A DNA stretch of 64,000 nt from Nevskia sp035651715. Its GTDB lineage: Bacteria; Pseudomonadota; Gammaproteobacteria; Nevskiales; Nevskiaceae. Location: the NCBI GenBank assembly GCA_035651715.1, contig DASRFD010000069.1:8292-72291 (forward strand), in the 5' to 3' direction. Positions 34,039-41,870 of the stretch are shown here, piece by piece. Position 1 is the stretch's first letter. Every line of letters begins with the position of its first letter. The position numbers and the translations under genes are program-made. Under the pieces are notes generated by a model, which was given only the letters and a program-made list of their open reading frames with translations, had not been told where the DNA came from and did not search any database.

Positions 34039-34137
34039 CTTCCCGCCAGAGACTTTACCCGGCCAGGCCCGCGAAAAAGCGCGTCAGCCCGCTACGCTAA
34101 GATGAAACCGCCGCGAATCGCGGCGCGTGAGGACGGC

Positions 34138-34722
34138 ATGGGTCATTGGCAATCGTTGGCGGGTCTGGTGGTGAGCGGAGCGCTGGCGGCGTTCCTGCTG
34201 GCAATCGGCCTGCGCGGACTGATTCACCGGCGGCCGTTCCTCATCTCCTCGCGCTGGCTGTTCCTGCTCTGCGTCCTGGCCTTCGCGCCGGGGCTGCGGC
34301 CGTTCCTCGCGCAGGCCGGCCCCGTTTCGCCGCTGGCCTGGATGAACCTGGTCATGCTGCTCCTGTTCGGCCTGGCGATGTGGCTGGTCACGGCGGGCTA
34401 TTCGGCCTTCGGCGTGACCGAGGCTTCGTTCCGCCAGGGCCTGTACGAGGCCCTGCGCCGGCGCGGGCTGCCGTGGGAGGAAGCCCTCGGCGGCATGAAC
34501 CTGCCGACCGAGGATGCGGCGGTGCAGGTCGGCGTGCACGGCTGGATCGGCACGGCGCAGATCAAGGTGCTGCCGCGCGGGCGCGCCTCCCTGCTGCGGG
34601 ACATCGCCGCCGGCATGAACGCCTACTACCGCTCGGCCACCGTACCGGTGAACCTGGCGCCCTGCCTGGTCTATGCCGCGATCGGCGGGATGTTGCTGGT
34701 GTTCGCGGTGCTGCTGCTGTGA
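34138..34722 (+). CDS. Hypothetical four-TM membrane protein
   Basis: 194 residues. Hydrophobic helices lie near 8-26, 37-55, 66-88 and 172-194; the intervening soluble part (about 95-168) contains TEDAAVQVGVHGWIGTAQIKVL. No family recognised. ATG 34138 has GAGG upstream. Divergent from marR, and so possibly affected by the same operator. Confidence 0.6.
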   Translation: MGHWQSLAGLVVSGALAAFLLAIGLRGLIHRRPFLISSRWLFLLCVLAFAPGLRPFLAQAGPVSPLAWMNLVMLLLFGLAMWLVTAGYSAFGVTEASFRQGLYEALRRRGLPWEEALGGMNLPTEDAAVQVGVHGWIGTAQIKVLPRGRASLLRDIAAGMNAYYRSATVPVNLAPCLVYAAIGGMLLVFAVLLL

Positions 34723-34784
34723 GGCGCGGCGCCGGCGGCGGGACGCCACGATTGCCGGACGCGCAGCGGCCGGAGGAGGCTGAG

Positions 34785-35126
34785 ATGGGCAAGCGGATGA
34801 TGGCGACGGTGTGCGCGGCGCTGCTGGCCGGCTGCCGCATCTGGGCGGCGGGCGACGACCCCACCGGGCGGGATTTGATGCCGCAGGCGCAGGCGGTGCT
34901 GGCGGCGGTGAACCAGTATGCGCGGGCCAACGGCAAGCGCCCGCCGGAGCTGCGGTCGCTGGTGCCGGACTACCTCAAGGCCCTGCCGGCGCAGCCGGCG
35001 CTGGACTATTCGGCCCGGCGCGGCACCCTGGTCTTCAACTACCCGACGAGCTGGCCGCCGGGCTCGACTTCGGCCTGCCAGGCGCAGGTGGGCGACAGCG
35101 CCTTCCACTGCGCCGTTTACAACTAG
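34785..35126 (+). CDS. Small lipoprotein with pseudopilin-like globular region
   Basis: 113 residues. Lipobox L-L-A-G-C17. The mature chain QAQAVLAAVNQYARANGKRP, L-R-S-L-V-P-D-Y-L-K-A-L-P, then a short beta-sheet with a Cys pair, reads like the head of type II pseudopilins/pilins without their N-helix. The stop codon TAG (35124-35126) is formed together with the first bases of a repeat element, so the last codons border an insertion. GGAGGAG lies before the start. Confidence 0.6.
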   Translation: MGKRMMATVCAALLAGCRIWAAGDDPTGRDLMPQAQAVLAAVNQYARANGKRPPELRSLVPDYLKALPAQPALDYSARRGTLVFNYPTSWPPGSTSACQAQVGDSAFHCAVYN

Positions 35127-35311
35127 GGCCTGCTAACGCTATGTCGATCGCCGCGAAGGGGTTTGTTTTGGCGCAGTGCAAGGCGCGACCGACGCGGTGT
35201 ACCGGATGGTCACAAGGGGGGAGCAACGTGGCAATGCGCCAAAACAGGCCCCTTCCCGGAGGAATGCAAATCCGGGCCAACGCAGCGATCAAAATAGCGT
35301 TAACAGGCCCT
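35125..35311. repeat. 187-bp foldback (MITE-like) repeat element
   Basis: The outer inverted ends AGGGCCTG..ACGCTAT..GATCGC (left) and GCGATC..ATAGCGTTAACAGGCCCT (right) span about 27 bp with few mismatches. An inner perfect 11-bp pair, GTTTTGGCGCA (35165-35175) / TGCGCCAAAAC (35235-35245), extends the fold. It has no open frame of note. Its right 48 bp match 13063-13110 and its left end matches 12563-12589. The left end supplies the stop codon of the lipoprotein gene. Confidence 0.8.
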
Positions 35312-35395
35312 GGTGGCGACGCAGCGCGCGGCGTTCGCCGTTAAACTATCCGCACCGTCCGCCGGCACCGCCGGCGGCGCAGCTTGCAGGATTGG

Positions 35396-37483
35396 ATGAA
35401 TTCCAGGTTACCCCCCTCCCGCCGCTCGGGCACCGCGCAAATCGGCCGTGGTTCGCAAGTGGTCTTCGGCCTGCCGGAGACCTTCGAATCGGTCCGCGAC
35501 ACCTTCGAGGAAAAGCGTTCCTTCACCCGCCGCATCATGGTGGCCGGCGTGCTGGTGCTGCTGCTGAGCGGCCTGCTGGTGGCGCGGCTGGGCCAGATCC
35601 AGCTGGTGCAGCACGACTACTACACCACCCGCGCCGACGACAACCGCATGCGCCTGATCCCGGTGCCGCCGGTGCGCGGCCTGATCTACGACCGCAACGG
35701 CGCGCTGCTGGCGCAGAACCAGCCCAGCTTCGTGCTGGAAGTGACGCCGGAAAAGGTGCAGGGCCTGGACAACACCCTGGCGCGGCTGGCCGACCTGATG
35801 CAGCTCAGCGACCGCGACCTGCTGCGCTTCAAGGAACGCATGCGCAAGATGAAGCGCTACATGGCGGTGCCGCTGCGCACGCACCTGTCGATGGAGGAGG
35901 TGGCGCGCTACGAGGTCAACCGCTACGACTACCCGGGCGTGGACGTCAGCGCGCAGCTGGCGCGCGACTACCCGATGGGCGACGTGACCTCGCACCTGAT
36001 CGGCTACGTCGGCGGCATCTCCGACGCGGACTACGCCAACCTCAACGAAAGCGAGTACCAGGGGCTGACGCAGATCGGCAAGGCCGGCATCGAGCGCAGC
36101 CACGAGGACGAGCTGCGCGGCATGCCGGGCAACAAGGTGATCGAGGCCAATGCCGCCGGCAAGCGCCTGCGCGACCTGCCGGGCCAGGGCACCCTGCCGG
36201 CCTCGGGCCAGGACCTGTTCCTGAGCATCGACGCCAAGCTGCAGAGCGTGGCCGAGGAGGCCTTCGGCGATCTCGACGGCGCGGCGGTGGCGCTGGACCC
36301 GAAGACCGGCGAGGTGCTGGCGCTGGTAAGCAAGCCCGGCTTCGCCCCCGCGCCGTTCGTTGAAGGCATCGACGGCGACAGTTACAAGGCGCTGCTGGAG
36401 GATCCGGACCGGCCGCTGTACAACCGCGCCCTGCTCGGCACCTATCCGTCCGGCTCGACCATCAAGCCGTTCCTGGCGCTGGCCGGCCTGCACTTCGGCA
36501 CCATCAATCCGGAAAAGGCGGTGTTCGACCCGGGCTACTTCCAGCTGCCCGGCGTGGCGCGCAAGTACCGCTGCGACAAGCGCCAGGGCCACGGCTGGCT
36601 GGCGCTGGACCAGGCCATCGCCCAGTCCTGCGACGTGTATTTCTACCAGGCCGCGGTGAACCTGGGCATCGACCGCATCGACGAGGTGCTGAACGAATTC
36701 GGCTTCGGCCACGTCACCGGCGTCGACATTCCCAACGAGAAGGCCGGCATCCTGCCCTCGCGCGAGTGGAAGCGGCGCGTGCGCCACGACAGCTGGTACC
36801 TGGGCGAGACGGTGAACATGGGCGTGGGCCAGGGCTATTTCACGGTGACGCCGATCGAGCTGGCGCTGGCGGTGTCGCGCCTGGCGATGCACGGCGGCGG
36901 CTACAAGCCGCACCTGGTGCACGCGCTGCGCGATCCGCAGAGCGGCGACCAGAAGGCGGTGACGCCGGAGCCGCTGCCGCCGATCAAGACCATCGAGGAG
37001 GCGACCTTCCAGCGCGTGATCAAGGGCATGACGATGGTGACCTCGTCGCCCACCGGCACCGCCTACGGCGTGTTCAAGGACGCGCCCTACACCTCGGCCG
37101 GCAAGACCGGCACGGCGCAGGTCGCCGGCCTGCGCCAGGACGAGACCTACGCGCCCAAGCTCGACACGGTGCAGAAGAAGCTGCGCGACCACGCGCTGTT
37201 CGTCTGCTTCGCGCCGGTGGAAGACCCCAAGATCGTGGTGGCGGTGGTGGCCGAGCACGCCGGCTTCGGCGCGCACTCGGCGGCGCCGGTGGCGCGGCAG
37301 ATGCTGGACCAGTACCTGACGGGCAAGGTGCTGTACATGACGCCGCAGGCCAAGGAAGCCGTCAGCGCGCAGGACAGCGTGCCCGACGAGTCCGACAGCG
37401 ACGCGGACGAGAGCGCCGCCGACAGCAACGCGCAGGAGCCGGTGCAGCCCGGGCGCGACGCGCCGCCGGTGCCGCAGAACTAG
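35396..37483 (+). CDS. mrdA: Penicillin-binding protein 2 (elongasome transpeptidase)
   Basis: 695 residues. One TM lies near 45-65, then the pedestal/dimerisation domain (PVPPVRGLIYDRNG), then the transpeptidase domain with S354-T-I-K, S411-C-D413 and a K-T-G-T-A-Q box. The S-x-D second motif is characteristic of PBP2. The C-terminal tail is acidic and Ser/Asp-rich (DESDSDADESAADS), longer than in E. coli. It cross-links peptidoglycan during side-wall growth with RodA. mreBCD and rodA, its usual neighbours, are not adjacent. Confidence 0.95.
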   Translation: MNSRLPPSRRSGTAQIGRGSQVVFGLPETFESVRDTFEEKRSFTRRIMVAGVLVLLLSGLLVARLGQIQLVQHDYYTTRADDNRMRLIPVPPVRGLIYDRNGALLAQNQPSFVLEVTPEKVQGLDNTLARLADLMQLSDRDLLRFKERMRKMKRYMAVPLRTHLSMEEVARYEVNRYDYPGVDVSAQLARDYPMGDVTSHLIGYVGGISDADYANLNESEYQGLTQIGKAGIERSHEDELRGMPGNKVIEANAAGKRLRDLPGQGTLPASGQDLFLSIDAKLQSVAEEAFGDLDGAAVALDPKTGEVLALVSKPGFAPAPFVEGIDGDSYKALLEDPDRPLYNRALLGTYPSGSTIKPFLALAGLHFGTINPEKAVFDPGYFQLPGVARKYRCDKRQGHGWLALDQAIAQSCDVYFYQAAVNLGIDRIDEVLNEFGFGHVTGVDIPNEKAGILPSREWKRRVRHDSWYLGETVNMGVGQGYFTVTPIELALAVSRLAMHGGGYKPHLVHALRDPQSGDQKAVTPEPLPPIKTIEEATFQRVIKGMTMVTSSPTGTAYGVFKDAPYTSAGKTGTAQVAGLRQDETYAPKLDTVQKKLRDHALFVCFAPVEDPKIVVAVVAEHAGFGAHSAAPVARQMLDQYLTGKVLYMTPQAKEAVSAQDSVPDESDSDADESAADSNAQEPVQPGRDAPPVPQN

Positions 37484-37543
37484 GACGTCTCCGGGCCAGC
37501 GGCAGCGCCGGCGCGGCCAGGCCTGGTCAGCGGCTCCGCCGCC

Positions 37544-38509
37544 TCACGGCGCAGTCTTGTCGCGGAAGAAGGCCCAGGCCTCCTCGGCGCTTTCGAAATC
37601 GCGGTTCTGGACCCCGACCAGCTGCCGGTAAAGCCAGCCGTAGTGGTAGCGCAGGCTGGGTTCGACGTGGCCGCCGTTCTGGATGGTGATCGCCTCGACC
37701 TGCGGGCCGTGCGCCGGACCCCAGGTGAGGCGGATCGCGCGCGTCGGGTCGTCCGCCGAGCGGTGCGGGACGCTGCCGCCGGTCGCCGGGGTGTTGGCCA
37801 GGCCGTCCACTCCGAGCCAGAAGTCGCGGGTGGCGTCGGCGCCGATGACCGTGCCGGTCTTGTGGCCGCGCAGGCCGGCCCTGCCGCCCAGGTAAGGCAC
37901 GACCGGATCGTCGGTGCCATTGATCAGCAGCACCGAGACCGGCACCGGCTCGGCGTCGCAGGCGCTGTGGCCGGCCATGGTGCCGGAAACGGCCGCGATG
38001 GCGGCAGGCGCCGGCCGCAGCTCCAGCGCCAGGCGGTAGGCCATCATGGCGCCGTTGGACATGCCCATGACATAGACGCGGTGCGGATCGGCGCGGCCGG
38101 ACTGCACCAGTCCGGCGATGACGGCGCGGGCGAAGGCGACGTCGTCCGCGCCGGTGTCCTCGGCGGCGTCGAGGCGGCAGTCGTGCCAGCCGGTGTGATC
38201 GTCGGCGCCTTTCAATCCCTGCAGCGCGGCGACGAGGATGTGCTCGCGGTCGGCGATGTCGAGCCAGGCGGAGAGCGGCGAGGCGACGGCGCCCGCGCCA
38301 AGGGCGTTGGCGGCGGTGCCGAGATGGCCATGGAGGAGCAGCACCAGCGGTCGCGGGCCCGCCGGCACGCTGTCCGGCGTGACCAGGATGTATTCGCGCT
38401 GCAGGCCGCCGGCCACGACGGCGGCGCCATGCTGGCTCGCGGCCTCGGCCGCGGCGGCGCAAAGCAGGCCCGCTGCGGCGCAGCTGCGGGCAAGGGTGCG
38501 GAGCTTCAT
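37544..38509 (-). CDS. PHB-depolymerase-family secreted esterase (LpqC-like)
   Basis: 321 residues. A signal peptide (LLCAAAAEAA) is followed by an esterase core with PLVLLLHGHLGTAANA, the nucleophile elbow V-M-G-M-S-N-G-A-M-M, the Asp region INGTDDPVVPYLGG, and the His in Q-N-G-G-H-V-E-P. This is the polyhydroxybutyrate depolymerase/feruloyl-esterase group (COG3509). Secreted hydrolysis of an ester substrate is likely; which one is unknown. It is convergent with mrdA. Confidence 0.87.
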   Translation of the reverse strand: MKLRTLARSCAAAGLLCAAAAEAASQHGAAVVAGGLQREYILVTPDSVPAGPRPLVLLLHGHLGTAANALGAGAVASPLSAWLDIADREHILVAALQGLKGADDHTGWHDCRLDAAEDTGADDVAFARAVIAGLVQSGRADPHRVYVMGMSNGAMMAYRLALELRPAPAAIAAVSGTMAGHSACDAEPVPVSVLLINGTDDPVVPYLGGRAGLRGHKTGTVIGADATRDFWLGVDGLANTPATGGSVPHRSADDPTRAIRLTWGPAHGPQVEAITIQNGGHVEPSLRYHYGWLYRQLVGVQNRDFESAEEAWAFFRDKTAP

Positions 38510-38670
38510 GGGCGGCGGCATTCCAGGTGCGTGCTGCGCGACAGTACGCCAGCCGCCGGCTTGCCGGCGGCTGAATTCATCGGCTGGCGATACCCCATGA
38601 TACGCCGAAAAAATGAAATTCCCGTGCCGGCCGCTTGCTATGCTGGCGCCGCGCAAGGGAGGAGCCGGGA

Positions 38671-39252
38671 ATGGGCATGGGCTTGCTGGATCTGCCGGCG
38701 GAGCTGCAGGCGCGGGTCAAAAGCGAGTTGAAGCCGGGCGAGGCCGTCACCTGGGCCGGGCAGCCGCTGCCGCGCCGTTATGCGGCGCGGGGCGGCTGTC
38801 TGTGGCTGTTCTTCATTCCGTGGACGGCCTTCGCGGTGTTCTGGGTCTGCGGCGCGGCGCGGTTCCGCCTGCCCACGTTCACCAGCCCGGCGGATTTCTT
38901 CCCCTTGTTCGGCCTGCCGTTCGTGGCGATCGGGGTGGCCGGCCTGTCGTCGCCGCTGTGGTTGCGCTGGGCGGCGAAGAAGGTGGTGTACGTGGTGACC
39001 AACCAGCGCGCCTTCTCGATCGAAGGAATGCGCACGGTGACGGTGCGCAGCTACCTGCCGTCGCAGATCGCCAATGTCACCCGGCGCGAGCGCCCCGACG
39101 GCAGCGGCGACCTGGTGCTGGCGGTGGAATCGTATGCCGGCAACCGCGGTGCGACCAACACGCGCGAGCGCGGCTTCTTCGGCCTGGCCGAGGTCAGGCG
39201 GGTGGCGCGCCTGCTCGAGGATCTGGCGGCGCGGCAGCGCGAGCCGGCCTGA
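38671..39252 (+). CDS. Membrane protein with bacterial PH-like domain
   Basis: 193 residues. An N-terminal LKPGEAVTWAGQPLPRRYA is followed by two TM helices (about 45-65 and 80-100), then KKVVYVVTNQRAFSIEGMRTVTVRSYLPSQIANVTR, the usual Y-x-x-T-N-x-R start of a YdbS/bPH domain. AAGGGAGGAG precedes the start. Role unknown. Confidence 0.72.
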   Translation: MGMGLLDLPAELQARVKSELKPGEAVTWAGQPLPRRYAARGGCLWLFFIPWTAFAVFWVCGAARFRLPTFTSPADFFPLFGLPFVAIGVAGLSSPLWLRWAAKKVVYVVTNQRAFSIEGMRTVTVRSYLPSQIANVTRRERPDGSGDLVLAVESYAGNRGATNTRERGFFGLAEVRRVARLLEDLAARQREPA

Positions 39253-39343
39253 AATCCGCATCTTGTGGCCGCGCGTTCGCCGCGCCTTTGGCGCCGCGGC
39301 CGATTGGTTAGCCTTCGCGCAGACCTATTGCGGGAGGCTGGCG

Positions 39344-39835
39344 ATGTTCGATGCGGAGACCCTGGCGGCGCTCGCCGCCTTTCCGGACCGGCTGGAGCGC
39401 TGTCTCGCGGCGGTGCCGGCGCCGTACCTGAGCTGGGCGCCGCCGTCGTGGGAGGGCATTCCCAGCGAAACCCTGACGCCGCTGGAACAGGCGTGCCATG
39501 TGCGCGACATCGAGCGCGAGGGCTACCTGCTGCGTTTCCGCCGGCTGCTGCGCGAGGAGCAGCCCCTGCTGGCCTCGATCGACGGCTATGCGCTGGTGCG
39601 GGAGCGGGACTACGCGCACGACGATGCGCAGCGCGCGCTCGCGGCGTTCCGCGCGGCGCGGGCCGAGACGGTGACGCTGCTGCGCGGGCTGGATGCGGCG
39701 CAGTGGCGGCGGCGCGGCGCGTTCGAAGGTTACGGCGCGGTGACGGTGCGCGGCCTGGCGCACTACCTGTGCAGCCACGATCACCAGCACCTGGCGGGGC
39801 TGCAGTGGCTGCTGGGAAAGATGGAGGAGCGTTGA
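39344..39835 (+). CDS. DinB-like four-helix protein
   Basis: 163 residues. The DinB/YfiT metal-binding arrangement is visible: LTPLEQACHVRDIEREGYLLR (His 1), and HYLCSHDHQHLAGLQWLLG near the C-terminus (His 2 and His 3). Predicted to be a metal-dependent thiol-transferase-like or hydrolase fold; substrate unknown. GGGAGG lies before ATG 39344. Confidence 0.85.
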   Translation: MFDAETLAALAAFPDRLERCLAAVPAPYLSWAPPSWEGIPSETLTPLEQACHVRDIEREGYLLRFRRLLREEQPLLASIDGYALVRERDYAHDDAQRALAAFRAARAETVTLLRGLDAAQWRRRGAFEGYGAVTVRGLAHYLCSHDHQHLAGLQWLLGKMEER

Positions 39836-39866
39836 AGCGCGGCTGTTGCCGCCCGCGGCGGGGCGG

Positions 39867-40649
39867 TCAGGCGGCCCTGGTCTGCGCCGCTGGCTCGTTG
39901 GCGCGGATCAGGTGGATATTGCCCGCCTGGTCTTCGGCCAGCGCGGTGCAGGAATCGACCCAGTCGCCGCAGTTGTAATAGGTCACGCCCTCGCCGAGGT
40001 CGCGGATTTCGGCGTGGTGGGTATGGCCGCAGACCACGCCCTGCAGGCCGGCGCGCTCGCAGCGGCCCTGCATGCGCATGTCGACGCCGCAGGCCAGTTG
40101 CACGGCGGTCTTGACCAGGTCCTTGGTGCCGCCGGCGAGGTGCAGCCCCGGCCGGCCCATGCCGGCGCGGGCGCGGTTGACGACGGCATTGACGGCGATG
40201 AGCAGGTTGTAGAGGCGGTCGCCGGCCTGGGCCAGCCGCGGCAGGCGCGTGATGAGGTCGTCGTAGATGTCGCCGTGCAGGACCAGCAGGCGGCGGCCGT
40301 CGGCGGTGGTGTGGATCGCCTCGTGGGCGAAGTGGATCTTGCCGAACGGCAGTTCGCTGGTGATGAATTCGCGCATGAAGCCGTCGTGGTTGCCGGTGAG
40401 GTAGCAGACGCGCGTGTGGTGGCGCGCCTTGGCGATGATGGCGTGGATCACGCGGCTCTGCTCGGGCGTCCAGTAGAAGTGGCTGCGCATCTTCCAGCCG
40501 TCGAAGATGTCGCCGACCAGATAAAGCTGCTCGCAGTCGTGGCTCTGCAGGAAGTCGGCGAGGCAGGCGGCCTGGCAGGCCGGCGAGCCGAGATGGACGT
40601 CGGAGATCCAGAGGGTGCGATAAGCCGTGCGGCGACGGGCTGCGGACAT
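39867..40649 (-). CDS. LpxH-like metallophosphoesterase (UDP-2,3-diacylglucosamine diphosphatase family)
   Basis: 260 residues. Calcineurin-type metal motifs: S-D-V-H-L-G, L-V-G-D-I-F-D-G-W, L-T-G-N-H-D-G, V-L-H-G-D-I-Y-D and V-V-C-G-H-T-H-H-A. This is the LpxH2/YbbF subgroup of lipid A precursor hydrolases; a true LpxH role is likely but not certain, because this subgroup also has unassigned members. It has no partner gene here and lies downstream of a terminator for the DUF3761 gene. Confidence 0.82.
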   Translation of the reverse strand: MSAARRRTAYRTLWISDVHLGSPACQAACLADFLQSHDCEQLYLVGDIFDGWKMRSHFYWTPEQSRVIHAIIAKARHHTRVCYLTGNHDGFMREFITSELPFGKIHFAHEAIHTTADGRRLLVLHGDIYDDLITRLPRLAQAGDRLYNLLIAVNAVVNRARAGMGRPGLHLAGGTKDLVKTAVQLACGVDMRMQGRCERAGLQGVVCGHTHHAEIRDLGEGVTYYNCGDWVDSCTALAEDQAGNIHLIRANEPAAQTRAA

Positions 40650-40771
40650 GCGGTTGCCGGTTCCCTGGGTGCAGGTGGCCCGTCGCGTCCTTCCAGTGGC
40701 GCGGCAGGTACGTAAGGCTTCTGACGCCTCAAGGATGGGAAGGTTCCAGAGGATCGGGACCGGAGGCCGGC

Positions 40772-40807
40772 AAAAAAACGGGCTGGCCCCGGTATCCGGC
40801 CAGCCCG
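40772..40807 (-). terminator. Rho-independent terminator after the DUF3761 repeat gene
   Basis: A 10-bp stem (40779-40788 with 40798-40807, CGGGCTGGCC/GGCCAGCCCG) followed on the minus strand by T7. It lies 20 bp past the stop of the minus-strand gene at 40827. A T8 run also lies further right on the plus strand (40819-40826) but is 11 bases from the stem. Confidence 0.85.
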
Positions 40808-40826
40808 CCGTGTGCCGCTTTTTTTT

Positions 40827-41681
40827 CTACTTCAGGAATTCCGCAACGCCGCCATGGCGGGAGCAGGAGCCGCTGTGCTTCTGGGAATGGGAATAGGTGC
40901 CGTCCTTGCACTTGGCGGTGGCGCCGGTGGGATCGGTGTTGCCGCTCTTGCCGCTGGCCGCCGTGGCCGGCGCGCTGCTGGCGGCGGGCGCAGCCGCCGG
41001 TGCGGGAGCGGCGGCCGGGCTGGCCGGCACAGCCGCGGGGGCGGCGGCGGTCGCGGGCGCGGCACCGGCGTTCTTGTTCACGCCGCCGTGGCCGCGGCAG
41101 GCGCCGCGGCCACCCTTGGCGGAGGAGCCGTCCTTGCAGGTCACGGTGTTGTCTGCGGCCGCTGTGGCGGCGGCCGGCGCGGCGGGAGCGGCGGCGGTCG
41201 CGGGTGCGCCGCCGGCGTTCTTGTTCACCCCGCCGTGGCCGCGGCAGGCGCCACGGCCGCCCTTGGCGGAGGAGCCGTCCTTGCAGGTCACGGTGTTGTC
41301 CGCGGCCGCGGTGTCGGCGGCCGGCGCGGCAGGAGCGGCGGCGGCCGCAGGCGCGGCGCCGGCGTTCTTGTTCACGCCGCCATGGCCGCGGCAGGCGCCA
41401 CGACCACCTTTGGCGGAGGAGCCGTCCTTGCAGGTCACGGGGTTGTCGGCAGCAGTGGTATCGGCGGCCGGCGCGGCAGGAGCGGCCGCTGCAGGCGCGG
41501 CGGCGGAGGCGCTCTTGTCGACACCGCCATGGCCGCGGCAGGCGCCGCGACCGCCCTTGGCACTAGAACCGTCCTTGCAAGTGACGGTGGCGGCGCTGTC
41601 GGCGGCGGCGCAGGTGACGGTGGTGAACATGCCGGCCGCGGCCAGCATGATGGTTCCAAACGCGAGATGGATGGCTTTCAT
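40827..41681 (-). CDS. Secreted protein with four DUF3761-type repeats plus one C-terminal copy
   Basis: 284 residues. A signal peptide (cleavage near 27) is followed by four copies of CKDGSSAKGGRGACRGHGG starting at C35, C84, C133 and C182, an exact 49-residue period, separated by Ala/Pro/Asp linkers. A fifth, canonical DUF3761 unit starts at C258 (CKDGTYSHSQKHSGSCSRHG). Each unit keeps two Cys and the H-G-G-V. Repeat units are far more alike to one another than to the C-terminal copy, so they expanded from one ancestor recently. Extracytoplasmic role unknown. Confidence 0.8.
   Translation of the reverse strand: MKAIHLAFGTIMLAAAGMFTTVTCAAADSAATVTCKDGSSAKGGRGACRGHGGVDKSASAAAPAAAAPAAPAADTTAADNPVTCKDGSSAKGGRGACRGHGGVNKNAGAAPAAAAAPAAPAADTAAADNTVTCKDGSSAKGGRGACRGHGGVNKNAGGAPATAAAPAAPAAATAAADNTVTCKDGSSAKGGRGACRGHGGVNKNAGAAPATAAAPAAVPASPAAAPAPAAAPAASSAPATAASGKSGNTDPTGATAKCKDGTYSHSQKHSGSCSRHGGVAEFLK
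41064..41585 (-). repeat. 147-bp tandem coding repeats of the DUF3761 protein
   Basis: Four in-frame copies with a period of exactly 147 bp (49 codons), highly alike at DNA level including synonymous sites. They code for the C-K-D-G-S-S..H-G-G-V units and their linkers. Copy number could change by slippage or recombination. Confidence 0.85.
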
Positions 41682-41870
41682 GGTGCTCCCCTGGATCGAG
41701 TGGTTGCGGGCCGCTTTAGTCCCTGCGGCCTTTCGCGGCCATGATGCGCCGGAGGCGGGTGGCGATTCAACGGCCGGGGTTCAGGCCTTGCACCGGTTTT
41801 GCACGAGGACGCCACGGCTTCGGCAAGCGTCCGTCCTAGAGTGGGCCGATCTCAAGAAAGCGGGGATGCC

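Noticed and set aside
41064..41585. Regular direct repeats, possible CRISPR array
   Set aside because: The period is 147 bp, all in frame, and the repeats code for the conserved C-K-D-G units of a secreted protein; there are no unique spacers and no cas genes.
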